From: Medicago truncatula
Taxonomy: Eukaryota; Streptophyta; Magnoliopsida; Fabales; Fabaceae
Assembly: GCF_003473485.1 (NCBI RefSeq)
Contig: NC_053043.1
Coordinates: 41,082,576 to 41,146,575, forward strand
Direction: 5' to 3'
DNA length: 64,000 nt
Shown here: positions 11,773 to 23,019 of the stretch, one piece after another
Numbering within the stretch: the first letter of the stretch is position 1
How the letters are laid out: each line of letters begins with the position of its first letter
Program-made: the position numbers and the translations under genes
The notes under the pieces: model-generated
What the model saw: the letters and a program-made list of their open reading frames with translations, nothing else
Database searches by the model: none
What the model was told of the DNA's origin: nothing

Positions 11773-12940
11773 ATGAGGGAGGCACGTAGTGATTCTTCAA
11801 GCACTGATCAGAAAGATGATGCATCAATGAATGAGGCAGGCACTGGTAGTGATTCTTCAGTGAATGATGATGCATGCAGAAAACTAGAATTGAGTGATTC
11901 TTCAAGATTGCTATTGGCTTCTCCTATCAAGAGAAAATTTGACTGGATTCCTGCAAAAACTGAAACTACTTCTGGCAAGTTGTATACCACTAATTTGAAC
12001 CACGGAGAGGTGCATAACACTGTTCAATCTTCACTTTTCATATGCAATTTTATATTTCATTCATTAAATATTATATGGTTTTGCAATTAATTAATTATTT
12101 TGCAGGATTTGGTGGATGCTGTATATCAACTATCTGAGGCATATGATCATCGTCGTCATGTTAGCATAGTTTTTGCGACTGGTTTTGTATCAATGATTGT
12201 CTTTCGTGATGGTATAAGCGTATATGTAAAGTTCCAAATCTCATTAAATTAAGCTTCAAATCTCATTAAATCAAACTTTGAATCTTATGATATGTAAAGT
12301 TCTTTTTCTCTTGTATAGTATTTTTATTTGTTTCAATGTCTTGCATGCAGGGAACATTTCAGATAACTTCTTTATCTCTACAATGTTCCGCTGACAAAGA
12401 TGGTCATTCATGTCGCAATAAGGCAGCATGTTCAGTTTCAATGACGTCTGATTACGGAACTCACAACTGGACTGGTGTGAATTTCATTGCAGCGAAAGGC
12501 CGTATTGAAGTAAGAAAACCATGTTAACAATCTTTACATTAATTTCTTTAATATTGACTGAAATTTGTGACAGGCTTATATTTCAAAATGGTAGAACTTA
12601 CATAAATATCACTTCGGTAATAAATAAAGTGTGAGAAAGAGTGTTAGAGAATGTGTCGCAGATATTTTGTTTTATGAAAAGTGAGTATCTTTGAATTAAC
12701 AATCTTTATCTATTGGTTAATTAGATTACTGCAGAACTGGAGAAAGAGAAATCAGCTGGAGAATCTTCTGCTGTTGCTGCTACTGCACAACCTGGTAATT
12801 CAGATTCCAGAAAGGCCAATGAAGAATTAGAAGCTTTTACAACAAATGTGCCGGATGCAGATGGAAACATAAATCCCACATCAACAACTGGTGCAGCAAA
12901 TGATCAGGATAAAAAGTCTCCTTCTGAAGAGGACATTTAA
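11773..12940 (+). CDS. Divergent PPC/DUF296 (AHL-like) protein, hypothetical
   Basis: Four exons (11773-12009, 12106-12225, 12351-12509, 12725-12940) give a 243-residue frame with consensus splice borders, all in phase 0. The N-terminus is Ser/Asp-rich and built from a repeated SDSS-TDQK-DDASMNEAGT unit. The middle (RRHVSIVFATGFVS, then VYGTFQITSLSL and CSVSMTSDYGTHNWTGVNFI) follows the pattern of the PPC/DUF296 domain of AT-hook nuclear proteins (strand-VTL-x-GRFEILSLSG, then SVSLA-GGVAG), but identity is low. No AT-hook RGRP core is visible. The C-terminus is acidic and ends in SPSEEDI. An upstream copy of the Ser-rich repeat (about 11700-11770) is out of frame by a two-base difference, so the true start may have been lost or moved. 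It sits between two START genes. Function is unknown; the AHL link is a tentative structural reading. Confidence 0.5.
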
Positions 12941-14890
12941 AGTCCTATTCGCGATTAGTTTTGGTGTCGAGACTGTGCAAAGATTCAGGAAATTATTCCA
13001 AAAGATATTATTGTTTTCTTTTCATTTGTTTTAGTTGTTTTTAGTAAAGATTCTTAGGAATTTAATCCCCATGACATGATTCATTTTTCTGTCATCTATT
13101 AATTCTTTGTAGAACAAATTATGATAACTTTCAGGTTTCTCTTGTTGAGGAAAGTGGACTAAAAATGATCATATTGTCAATGAAAATTTTGTATCTTTAA
13201 TGGTTATTCTACTCTAGTATAAAGTGAACAGATTCCTTAGAGTATTTTGTAGGCTAAAAGCAGATTTTGTACTACAAATCAAGGCATGTTAATACACCAG
13301 TGCAGAGCATAAATGCTTAATTTGAACTTTCATGCATGTATTTACAATGGTTTTTCTTTCTTGAAGTTATTTATAGATATGTAAACTCTAGCATGTATTG
13401 TAGGATAAGATTTGCAAGAAGGGTGCTGAGATAACTTGAGCCTTGTTTGTGGATATTTCAAGTTTGAATTTGTAGTAGCCCTTTGATTTGAATGTTACAT
13501 ATCATTACCAGACTATTTGATGATCTAAAAAAAAAAAGCAATTTATATTCCTTGGAGCATATATTACTTAAATTTGAGTGAGACTGATAAGATATGCATT
13601 CAAATTTTGCACTTGCTAGGAGTTTTTCAATTGGTAATTTACTAAATTGATAACATAATTGATGCAATTTTTCGATTGGTTATTTTTCATGGTACTCATC
13701 ATTGTTAATCACTAGCATCGTACTTCAAAAGTGTTGATTTTTAAGGTGTTTTCTGAGCTATTTGGTAAATGTCCTATATTTAAGAGAATACAATCAATAC
13801 TAATGACTTACGATGATGAGTCAACTGAAGTGAGAAATTATGGGACAGAGGTGTACTTTTTTTAGTTGAGCCTCAATGTTGGGCCTAAGATTAAGTGTGT
13901 GTGAGAGGAGGGATGATATTAGTAAAATAGGGGATGGTGTTAACATTTGCTCGGTTTGTCGGTTCTTTGAATCTCGACATTAAAAGTTGAGGACTAAACC
14001 AAGTTAGTTTGGTTCGGTTTGAATTTTCGATTTAGTCCTGTCTTTTCGAATCGGTTAAATCTTCAATTGCATGTTTTTTTTTTTTTCTTCTTCTTTTTCA
14101 CAATCCTTTTGACCCTTTCTTAATTAGTCCAAATTTTTAGTGTGTTATGCGTAACAATAGGAAGAGAATAACTGTAAACAACCGCATGGTGTGCTCCACT
14201 TTCTTACTGATTTGAATGTATCAAATATATTCTTCACCAAAATATCACTATTTTTCCTCCAATTATACACTCATTGATTTTTTTTATTTGATTTGGTCTA
14301 CGTTTTTTTTATATAAAAAATTTGGTATATTTATACCAAAAAAAGAAGAAGATTTGGTCAATTATTTTCGTTCCCTTTGTTGAATTCTCCTATTATTTTG
14401 CTCAATTAGTTTTCTCTCTTAGAAACGTTTTTTGGTTCTTACACATGCCCTTGGCTATTGGTTCGGTGAAATTTAAGAAGATCAGGGTATTACTATTTCA
14501 TTTCTAAGTTCAGGGTATTATTATTTTTAGCACAATTACGTTTGCATTTGTTTCGTACCTTCTTCAATTCCTTGTATTCTTTGGTTGTTTTTAGGATTTG
14601 CATGGTTGTCCATAAGGTTCAACGGCGTAGTTTGTTGTCTGTTTGTAATTCAACATAATTGCATATGCATTATTAAGCTGTGAACAAAGATAGTGTTGGA
14701 AGGAGTGAATTATTCATAAACCTAATGTAAATCCGTATTTGTTTTGGGATTTGGTCCATTAGTTTAATTGGGATTTGGTCCATTAGTTTAATCAAATTGC
14801 TATTATTGATGGTTCTCGTTTCTCACATTAAGTGTTAGTTCTCACCTTATACGCTCCCTTAAATATTTATACCAACAAAACTCTAGGGTT
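12941..14890. other. Intergenic region, mostly featureless
   Basis: From 12941 to about 13800 nothing recognisable is seen beyond AT-rich 3' flank. From about 14140 to 14934 it resembles the upstream region of the START gene at 6992 (for example near 14160 versus 6366, and 14546 versus 6706), so it is the duplicated promoter side of copy B. Confidence 0.6.
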
Positions 14891-14934
14891 AGGAATTTTG
14901 AACATTCTACCCAAACTCTGCCGCATCACTCAAC

Positions 14935-17900
14935 ATGCAACGAGCAAGTGACCTTCTTTCTGGGGTCTCAATGTATGCGCCGAACAACATTAAAATCATT
15001 GATTGTGCACGTTCAGCTATGAACGAACTGTGCAAGATAGGACTTGCAGAAAACAATCCTGTATGGCATCAACATAAGGAACATAGGTACGAAATTCTCG
15101 ATAATATTGAATATTTGAAACAATTTAGTCAGGTTGATGCATCATTAATGGAGCTTGTTAAGATGGTTGAAGTTGGAGATCTTCAAACACTGCCTAGTTT
15201 TGATTCGTGTCGAATCCAAGATCCAATGTCAACAAAGGACGTTTTTGGACAAGGTTTGCAGATTGAAGGTTCACGGGATATGGCATTGATTAAGATAAGT
15301 CCAACTAAACTAGTTGAAGTACTTATGGATCTGGTAAGCTTTTTTATTTATTTTTCCGTCACTTTGTTCATACAGTTTTAGCTTATTTTTATGGTGCAAT
15401 TAAGGTTTTAAATCTTACATACGGTGACAATTGCGTCGTGATTTTTGAATTGTAGTCAACTGTTTTTTATGCTACTTCGATCAATCACAATTAGTTTGTG
15501 GTTATGAAGATATAAGAAATATTGATGAGGCCATTTAGATCAACGTCGCAAACACATTTTTTTATTTTATTTTAAATCTTAAGTGTAATTAACTTCAACA
15601 ATTAACCATAGTATATCTTTCTCTATCTGATGTATTATTATTTGACCATGAACTAGAATCAATGGTGTACGGCATTTCACAACATTGTCTCAAGAGCAGA
15701 GATAATAGGATTCTTTACAGATGGAGTAGATGGAAGCTATAATGAGAAAATGCATGTGGTTAGTTCAATAATATGCTATTAAATATCCTTTAAGTACTAC
15801 TATGTTAATAAAGTAATTGATAATGTATTTGTTGTGGTGAATTACATTCATAATAGGTGTTATTATAGTTATATATAGAAAACAAAGAATTAAATATCAT
15901 CAAGTGATTTTATGATAGTGTTTGATTCCATGAATAAATGCTTTGCAATTATTGAGATTTTTCTCCATTAATTTCTATGACTTACTGACTTGGGTTGCAT
16001 AATATAAATTTGGAAGATCTCTATTATTCTTAACATTTATACATTTGGAAGATCTCTATTAATCTTAACATTTAATTATGTGAGAAAAGTGGGAGTGTTT
16101 GTGGATGTTACTAATCATAGCATGATATATCGCGTCCTATGAAGCACGAACACTCCTTGAATTAGGCGTGTCCCAGTGTCGGACACATGTCGTGTTCGAC
16201 ACTGACACATATAATTACATTGAATTATGTTTCAAATTATTAGCGGTGTTGGCGTATCAGTGTCCGTGTCCGTGCTTCATAGATCGTTTCGAAAGGTTGT
16301 TAAGGATATACGTAAGAGTTAAATACGTTTTTAGTGTGAAAATTCTTGCTAGGTTTATTTGTCGTGTCCTTTCTATGTTTTCTCAAATTGGTCTTTGTAT
16401 CTATTCTCATTTCACTTGATATATATATATAATTTTATTTGCAGATGAGTGCAGAATTTTATTTGCCTAGTCCTTTTATACCAACTCGGGAGTGTGTGTT
16501 TGCAAGATATAGCAAACAATTTACTCATAACATATGGGCTGTTGTTGATGTATCTTTGGAGGACATTTTACCTTCTTTCTCAAACAATTTTCATAAAAGA
16601 CCTTCAGGCTGTTTGATTATAGGAATGCCCAATGGAAACTCCAAGGTTCTTTACATACATATACTCCCTTTAATTTTCTTTATAAGCAAACCATATTGAT
16701 AATTTCACATATTATATTTGGTTTGATGTTTTATAATTACATTAGGTTATATGGGTGGAGCATGTAGTAGCAGACCATAGTCAATTGAATGGTCTTTTTA
16801 AGACATTTGTTACCTCTGGTTTGGCTTTTGGTGCGCCACGCTGGCTTGCTTCCATTGTCCAGCACATTGAGTGGTCTGAAACACTGAATGCAACAAAACT
16901 TATTGCAGATGCTCGAGGTACGTTTCACTTATATGTTGGGTTTATACAGCTACACCGAAGATATTGGGTTTATTTATATGTTGTTCAACCTTTACTTTTT
17001 CATGAAATGTGAAACTTTCAACTCACACTTTCAAAAACAATCCCCCCCTTTAATGATTAAGTTCATCCAATCATTTAGTATGCTCCCTTTCAAGTGAAAA
17101 CTTTTTTCATCCACGTACATTTGCATCGTCGTTGCCTCTGCATCAGCAGAATCCACCCCTGACCTGGAGGATTTAAACAGAGAAAAATCACGGTGCCTCA
17201 TATTTGTGGCGAGTGAGAGTTGGAAGTTTTACATTGTTTGGAAAAGTGAAGGTTAAGTAACAATCTATAAGTGAGAGGACCTATAAACCCAATGTCGGTG
17301 TTTGGTCGGGAGATAAGTAAAATCTAACTAAATTACTCATCCTTAACAATTCATTTACATATAAGCATGGGATCTAACTAAACAAGGCTCGGGTTTTAAA
17401 TCAATTTCTGGTTATGTGGTCATCCTCTCAATTTCACCTAATTCAATACAAGTCCTACTCATTACTTGTTACATAGCCTGCGGTTGTGTTACAATTTTCT
17501 ATTTATCTCAATAAAGAATTTTAATTGCTACCATTACGTATACTTGTTTCTTTTGATACAAACAGTTCTTATACCACAAATTGGGAGGACAAGTTTATTG
17601 AAATTGGCTGAAAGAATGAGGAGAAGATTTTGTGCCAATCTTAGTTCCACAACTAACAATCCATGGATGCGACTAGATCCAGTTCCTGCTGGTTCAGAAG
17701 ATATTAGAGTTATGATTGGGAATAATATGGCTGGTATTGCATCATTGGTTTTTTGTACTACTCTTTGGCTTAATGTCTCCCCAAATCGATTATTCAACTT
17801 CCTTCGGCACGAGAAATCCAGAAGCAAGGTATGCCCTAACACTTTTTTCTTATTAAAGGCATAGCAGGACATGTTCTAACACATTTACATTCTTTTTTTT

Positions 17901-18557
17901 TTTTTATTGAATACTTGTAGTGGGATAAACTTTCAGAAAACCTTGCTATTCAAGAATTCGCATGCATGCTCACTGGCAAACATCCAGAGAATCGTGTTTC
18001 TTTGCTTAGCGCAAGTGTAAGTTCAATCCTTATTTACCACCAATATTCCTTTTCAGTTCATATCTTATCATATACATATTTATGTATATATTTTGCTTCT
18101 TTTATTTTTTTGTTGGCATTCATAGACTTCTGAGGACAAGACTGAAATCTTTTACCTGCAAGAGAGTTATGCTGATATAACTGCTTCCTATGTGATTTAT
18201 GCTCCGTTAGACGAGCCAGCATTGACATCTCTTGCAACTGGATCATCAAACCCAGACAATGTAGTTGCCTATCCATCAGGGTTTGCTATTATCCCAGGAG
18301 GGTTACCAAGAGATGGTGATAAAGGAAAAGGAAATGCCAATAGTACTGCTAACAATGAAAGTCTTCTAACTATGTCATTTCATATCATTGATAACGCCAG
18401 CAATGTTGCATCTATCGCTCCGGAATCAGTTCAAACCATCTATAACATCATTACAGAAACAGTTGCTGCTATAAAAGATGCAGTGTCGTATCATAGTCTA
18501 CTCAACAATTGGGATCAAGATGAAGTGGCAAATAGCTTGGCAGCATTAGTAGTGTAG
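14935..18557 (+). CDS. START-domain protein derived from HD-ZIP IV, copy B
   Basis: Tandem paralogue of the gene at 6992 with the same seven-exon plan: 14935-15333, 15657-15758, 16445-16645, 16746-16917, 17566-17828, 17921-18016, 18126-18557. All borders are GT-AG and the frame is open for 554 residues. START landmarks are LVEVLMDL-NQWC, THNIWAVVDVSLED, RPSGCLIIGMPNGNSK and WVEHVVADHS. SAD landmarks are QIGRTSLLKLAERM, LNVSPNRLFNFLRHEKSRSK-WD and YPSGFAIIPGG. No homeodomain or zipper is present. Relative to copy A it has a longer exon 2, lacks six residues in exon 5 and ends LAALVV. Intron 2 holds a small MITE (16137-16282) absent from copy A. That both copies stay open over seven exons suggests selection, which a substitution-rate test could confirm. 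The role in lipid sensing or in modulating HD-ZIP IV factors is inferred only. Confidence 0.8.
16137..16282. repeat. Small MITE in intron 2 of START copy B
   Basis: Ends are CTATGAAGCACG and CGTGCTTCATAG, perfect 12 bp inverted repeats, with further inverted GTGTCGGACAC-like motifs inside. The flanks ATCGCGTC and ATCGTTTC may be an eroded 8 bp target duplication (6 of 8 match), which would fit a hAT-type MITE. The corresponding intron of copy A lacks it. Confidence 0.75.
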
Positions 18558-19921
18558 AACCATGCATACATTTTCCTGATCATTTTTTGTCTCCCTTGCT
18601 AAATTCATCGAGCTGGATTTCATACAAATTTTACCTTATGATTGTTGAGTTTTACGTTTTAATTTAAAATATGGGATAAACTATTGCTTTCCTTGTTAAG
18701 CTATATTTTGTTAAATATTTATAGGCTGAATTGACGAAATTTAGCTAGACTGAATTAGGTTATTCTAAAAAAAAATCAGAACTAGATAAATAGTTTGTTT
18801 TTTATTTACAAAAAAATTAGTTACAAATGAATGATATAAGTGTATAAAGAAAAGGGATTATGAAAAAATTTAGGTGCAACAATTGATTTATGCTTGTGCA
18901 AGAAGCTATTGGGTGCTTGAAAAGTAAAGTTATTTTAGTTGATAGGGTTAAACAAATTTTTATTTACATCTAAAAGTAATTAAAGATAGGAGAGCTTCCC
19001 CTCTTTAATAGAAGGTTAGCTGAGCATTATTATAGTCGAACAAGGGTCAGCTTATTCTTTCTAAATTGATATTTTTTATAACTTATACGGCTACAGATTT
19101 AATTGTTGTGTGTGAGGTAAATTTTCCTGTGTTATGAGAAAAATTAGGAAAGTAAGTGTGTGTAATACTGATGGTTTGGGCTAAGTGGACGGACATATAA
19201 AAGAAATAAAGAGAATTCCTCTTCATCCATCAAAAATTGCTGACTTCCAACCAAACTTTCAAAAATACTCATGTGTGACTTAAGTCATGCGGAGGTATTT
19301 TTGGAAGTTTGGTTGGGAGTGAACAAATTTTAATGGGAGAAGAGCAATTTTCAAAAATAAAAATTGGGCATGTGATGCCTTCCTGTCCGCCCCTGGTGCA
19401 TATAAGTATGTGTTTGGTTTGGCTGCGGTGAAAATTGATTTTGATAAAATTTAGTTTGACAAAATTGATTTTTGTTAAAAATGAATTGGATGTGAATTGA
19501 TTTATGTTTGAATATATTCAATTGATTTTTATAAGTTTATGTTGTATGGATAAATTGGATTAAAATTGCTATTGGGTGTCTAATTATCAAAATGGTTTTT
19601 TTTTTTTTTTAAGCAGCCAAAATGGATTTTTAATTGTTTTAAATTTTAACTGACAAAAACATGTTGTGTCATTTGCCAAAAAAAAAAAAAAACATGTTCG
19701 GTCAGGTGATAAAAGTTTTTAACAATTGACAAAAAACATTATCAACAAAAAAATATTCCAATTTGAAGGTTGAAGTTAAATGAAGAAGGTTGAAGAATAG
19801 AAGAAGTTGGGTTGTTCACAAAAAAAAGTGCTTGTGAAGCTGTGAAAAATGGTATGATCCCATCTAATGAATGATGTAATCTAACACGCATAATTGATGA
19901 AAACACATGAAACTAAAATTG
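18558..19921. other. Intergenic region between START and UGT clusters
   Basis: The first ~190 bp repeats the 3' flank of START copy A. The rest is AT-rich with poly-T/A runs near 19600 and 19680 and one inverted-repeat element (19205-19355). No gene is recognised. About 19800-19921 is the 3' flank of the UGT pseudogene. Confidence 0.65.
19205..19355. repeat. Short inverted-repeat element (MITE-like)
   Basis: The left arm with CCAACCAAACTTTCAAAAATAC and its flank pairs with the right arm GTATTTTTGGAAGTTTGGTTGG around a CTTAAG centre. Weaker symmetry runs out to the ends given. No target duplication was identified. Confidence 0.6.
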
Positions 19922-22418
19922 CTAGAGCAAATCATAGAGTTTTTGACAGAAATTATCAACACATGAAGATTCTAAATTGCTGCTCAATAAAAAGTTTCTC
20001 AGTTTAGCATGATTAGCTCTCACTTCCCTTCCAACCTCATTCTCATCATCCATCACAATCTTCACAGCTTTGCACACACTTTCTTTCGTAAACAACCCAT
20101 CTTCATCACCTTTCTCAACTTTTATACCAACCTTCAACTTATTACTCATCATTCTTGCATTCATGATATGATCAGGATCCACACGTGGCAAGAACACCAA
20201 CTGACACATGTTAACAAGTCCTTCTAGAAGCAGCTCCACAGTGTGTTATGAAACATCCAACAGAAGGATGTTCTAAAATCAACTGCTGTTCAATCCAACT
20301 TCCATATACAATCCCTTTTCCTTTAATCCTTTCATTGAACCCTTCTAGTAAAGCTTCTTCAATAGACTCAACTCTTGAAACATGGCCCTTCCATATGCAC
20401 AATAAACCACGAAACCATGTTTGAATCCCTTAAGCCGTTAACCATTTTTCCTCTAAAGTAGATTTTGGTGCCTCAGGTAATAAAGGACCTGAAAGCAGAA
20501 CAGGTTTACCCAAAACAGTTTGTAGATATTCAGCATACAAACCATCAATTTCTCTGCAACCTTTGAAAGCAACTGCATCTGAAAACTTTGTGCCTCTGTC
20601 AGAGCGATCGTGTAATAAAACACCACTTCCAAATTCTAGTTTCTGTGGGAAACTAGGGCTCGAAGTTCATGCGAATAAAACTTGATGGATGAATCAGGGA
20701 ACCCTGAAGGTGGTTTCATGAGATCAAATTCAGTTAAAAAACTTCCTTGACTTTGTCTTGGTATATTTCCAAGGTAAGCTGATGATATTGGATTCCATAT
20801 CAAGTATTGAAGACTTTTGATACCAAGTTTTTGAGTCAAGTTTGGTAGCCAATATTGAAAATCAAAGAAAACTATTTGTGGCTTTAGTTCCTTTAGAAGA
20901 GATTCAATTTGTTTCTCAGTTTGGTCCATGGCTGTAGCAATAAGAGGGAATAAAGAAGAGGGTACATCTGAAGTAGTTTCAGCATCATGAGGAAGGCAAT
21001 TAACATGAGGAACCGTGATAGGGACAATGGTAATAAGATTTGGATGAAGATTGAGATGTTGTAACTTGTTGAGTGTGTTTTTGGGGATGATGAATGATAT
21101 TTTGTGACCTCTTATTACTAATTTGTTAGAGAGGCGGATAAATGGAGTTGAGTGTCCCATAGCAAACCATGGAAACATTGCTATGTGCAAAGGACACTAC
21201 TTCAGAAATGACACTTCACATCGGGTCCCAGCTGATGTAATTAAAGATGATGTTGTATGTCAGCAAGATTTCACATCGGGTGGGAAACAGATGTGACAAG
21301 ATGTTTTCCACATCCGGCGGCCAATCACTGATTTGATATGAGATAATTTATACTAAAGCATATATTTTCACCTCGGTGCAACCATTGAAACTGATGTCAA
21401 ATACATACATTTCACATCTGGTATATGTTCCACCGATGTGAACTCAGGTTCCATTTTTTATTCGTTAACATATTTCACATCGGCCTACAAGACCACCATT
21501 GTGAAAAATACTAAAATACTTTCCATTGCTTTCTGCAGTATGAAATCACCTTCATACATTAATTTCATTTATATTAAAAATATGCAACTTTAAATGGTTG
21601 TATTATTCAATCTAATTTAAGCATAAAGTTTATTGGAATAAGACAACAAACATATTCTTGTCCCCCTATAACTAGAGTCTAATGTTCGTATCAAATTATC
21701 TAAATCAATGACGTGTATAAATTGATCATTATACAAAATCAAATCAAATGAAACAAACAATCATGATACAACATTCATTCCCATATAAAATTTGAAAAAT
21801 CATTAACATTATTTAAGTAAACATACTAACACTTCTAATATCTTAGATTTCATTGTGTAGACATACTTACGTCGAAGCAATATTCCGTGTTTGGCGAAAG
21901 ATCCATCTGCAAGGAAAAAGTAATTTATATTCTCAGTAGGACAATCAAAGTATTCACTATACATATCTTAGTAAAAAGACACACATAATCCTAGCCAACA
22001 AGTCACACAAATGTGGAAAATCGTCAATTAATGGAAGCTAGTCATCAAGACATCAGTCCATCCAACTATTCTCAAAAGAAGCATAATCAAATACTCAAGT
22101 TATCTTAGACTCTTAGTTTAGGAGATTATAATGGTGTTGCTTTTGGGAATTTCAAGTTGCATAAAACACCTCATAACTAGCTAATTCCAAAGAAACAAGA
22201 CCTTCATGTTTGGTTAAGATAATGGTTGTTAAACTTCCAAGTTTCGCAAACACCAACTATTCGTATCCTTGTACCCGCATCATTCCCAACTGATAACAAA
22301 ACACGTGATTGAATCCATTACCTTCCAAAAGCATAAACTTAAACTTATTCTTGAACTTATAAGTCTTGAAACAACAAACATATTCTTGAACTTAGTCTTG
22401 AAACAACAAACATATCCA
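19922..22418 (-). pseudogene. UGT79-like glycosyltransferase pseudogene, split by a CACTA end
   Basis: Read from the right, the start codon and next codon (ATG at 22418, GAT) survive. A CACTA fragment (21195-22412) follows, then a UGT body from 21194 that begins LHIAMFPWFAMGHSTPFIRL. Further damage to this host gene: a frame change near 20640, loss of about 80 bp between GSEG and SIEEAL near 20375 (removing LLLGLELTGFPFL), and a 5 bp loss in the PSPG region near 20225 that disrupts GAASITEG. The last part ([20 protein letters not shown] to QKLYDLL) is well preserved. It belongs to the same subclade as the genes at 33311 and 40346. Its promoter also holds the MULE at 22529. No product is expected. 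Confidence 0.9.
21195..22412 (+). mobile_element. CACTA transposon end fragment
   Basis: The left boundary is CACTACTTCAGAAATG directly after UGT codons. Several subterminal copies, in both orientations, of a TTTCACATCGG-like motif follow (for example about 21211, 21269, 21410, 21475), the usual layout of CACTA ends. The right side joins UGT codon 2 without a matching TGTAGTG end, so that terminus is lost. A tandem repeat with CTTGAAACAACAAACATAT lies at about 22360-22413. No transposase coding remains. Confidence 0.7.
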
Positions 22419-22860
22419 TGGCTGTGGTACTAAATGTAATGGAACAAACTAAGGACACAAAATAGTAAGTGAAAAGAACAAAATAGGGATGTGCACTAAT
22501 GTGAGCCCACCAAGAAATACTGATGCTAGAATTCTGCTCTTTACCCAGCGAAATTTGCTCGCTCCCAACTGAAAGGACAATTTTGCCCTTACGTGACTTA
22601 ACTCACGCTGAGTACTATTTTCGAACAAAACCCAGCAAACAACCACACATGTCCATTTTTTCTTTCCTTCCACCTCTAAAAACCCAAAAAGTGCGAACTT
22701 TTGGGTCAAAATCTTCGTTCCAAATCATTGCAAATCGCCAGGAAGCAAGTCTATACACTCATCAAGCATCAAAGAACAGGTAATGTATCCCCAAAACTCA
22801 TCCGATTTTCCTGGTTTAATTGCTTGGCTCGTCAGTTTTTAAAGTAGATGATGGGGCTTA

Positions 22861-22878
22861 GCGTGAGTTAACTCACGC
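22861..22878. repeat. 18 bp perfect palindrome, subterminal MULE motif
   Basis: GCGTGAGTTAACTCACGC is its own reverse complement. Variants occur at about 22594-22615 and 22888-22903 near the left end and at about 26983-27005, 27013-27030 and 27045-27085 near the right end. Clustering at both termini fits a transposase-binding site; this is inference. Confidence 0.7.
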
Positions 22879-23019
22879 TAGTTGTAAGGACTTAAGTCAC
22901 GCTACTGTGATGCCCAGTTTTTGAATTTTTGCGCCACTTTTTTTCCTTTCTTTGCTTGTCACACAAGTTATTTATTTATTTTTTCTTTGTTATTTTTTAT
23001 TGAATAGACATTGAGTGAT

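Noticed and set aside
13458-13667. 69-residue minus-strand frame in the AHL/START spacer
   Set aside because: Low-complexity AT-rich composition and no conserved motif.
22523-22783. 86-residue open frame and its antisense partner
   Set aside because: They overlap the MULE terminal repeat and the promoter-MULE junction; both are chance frames.
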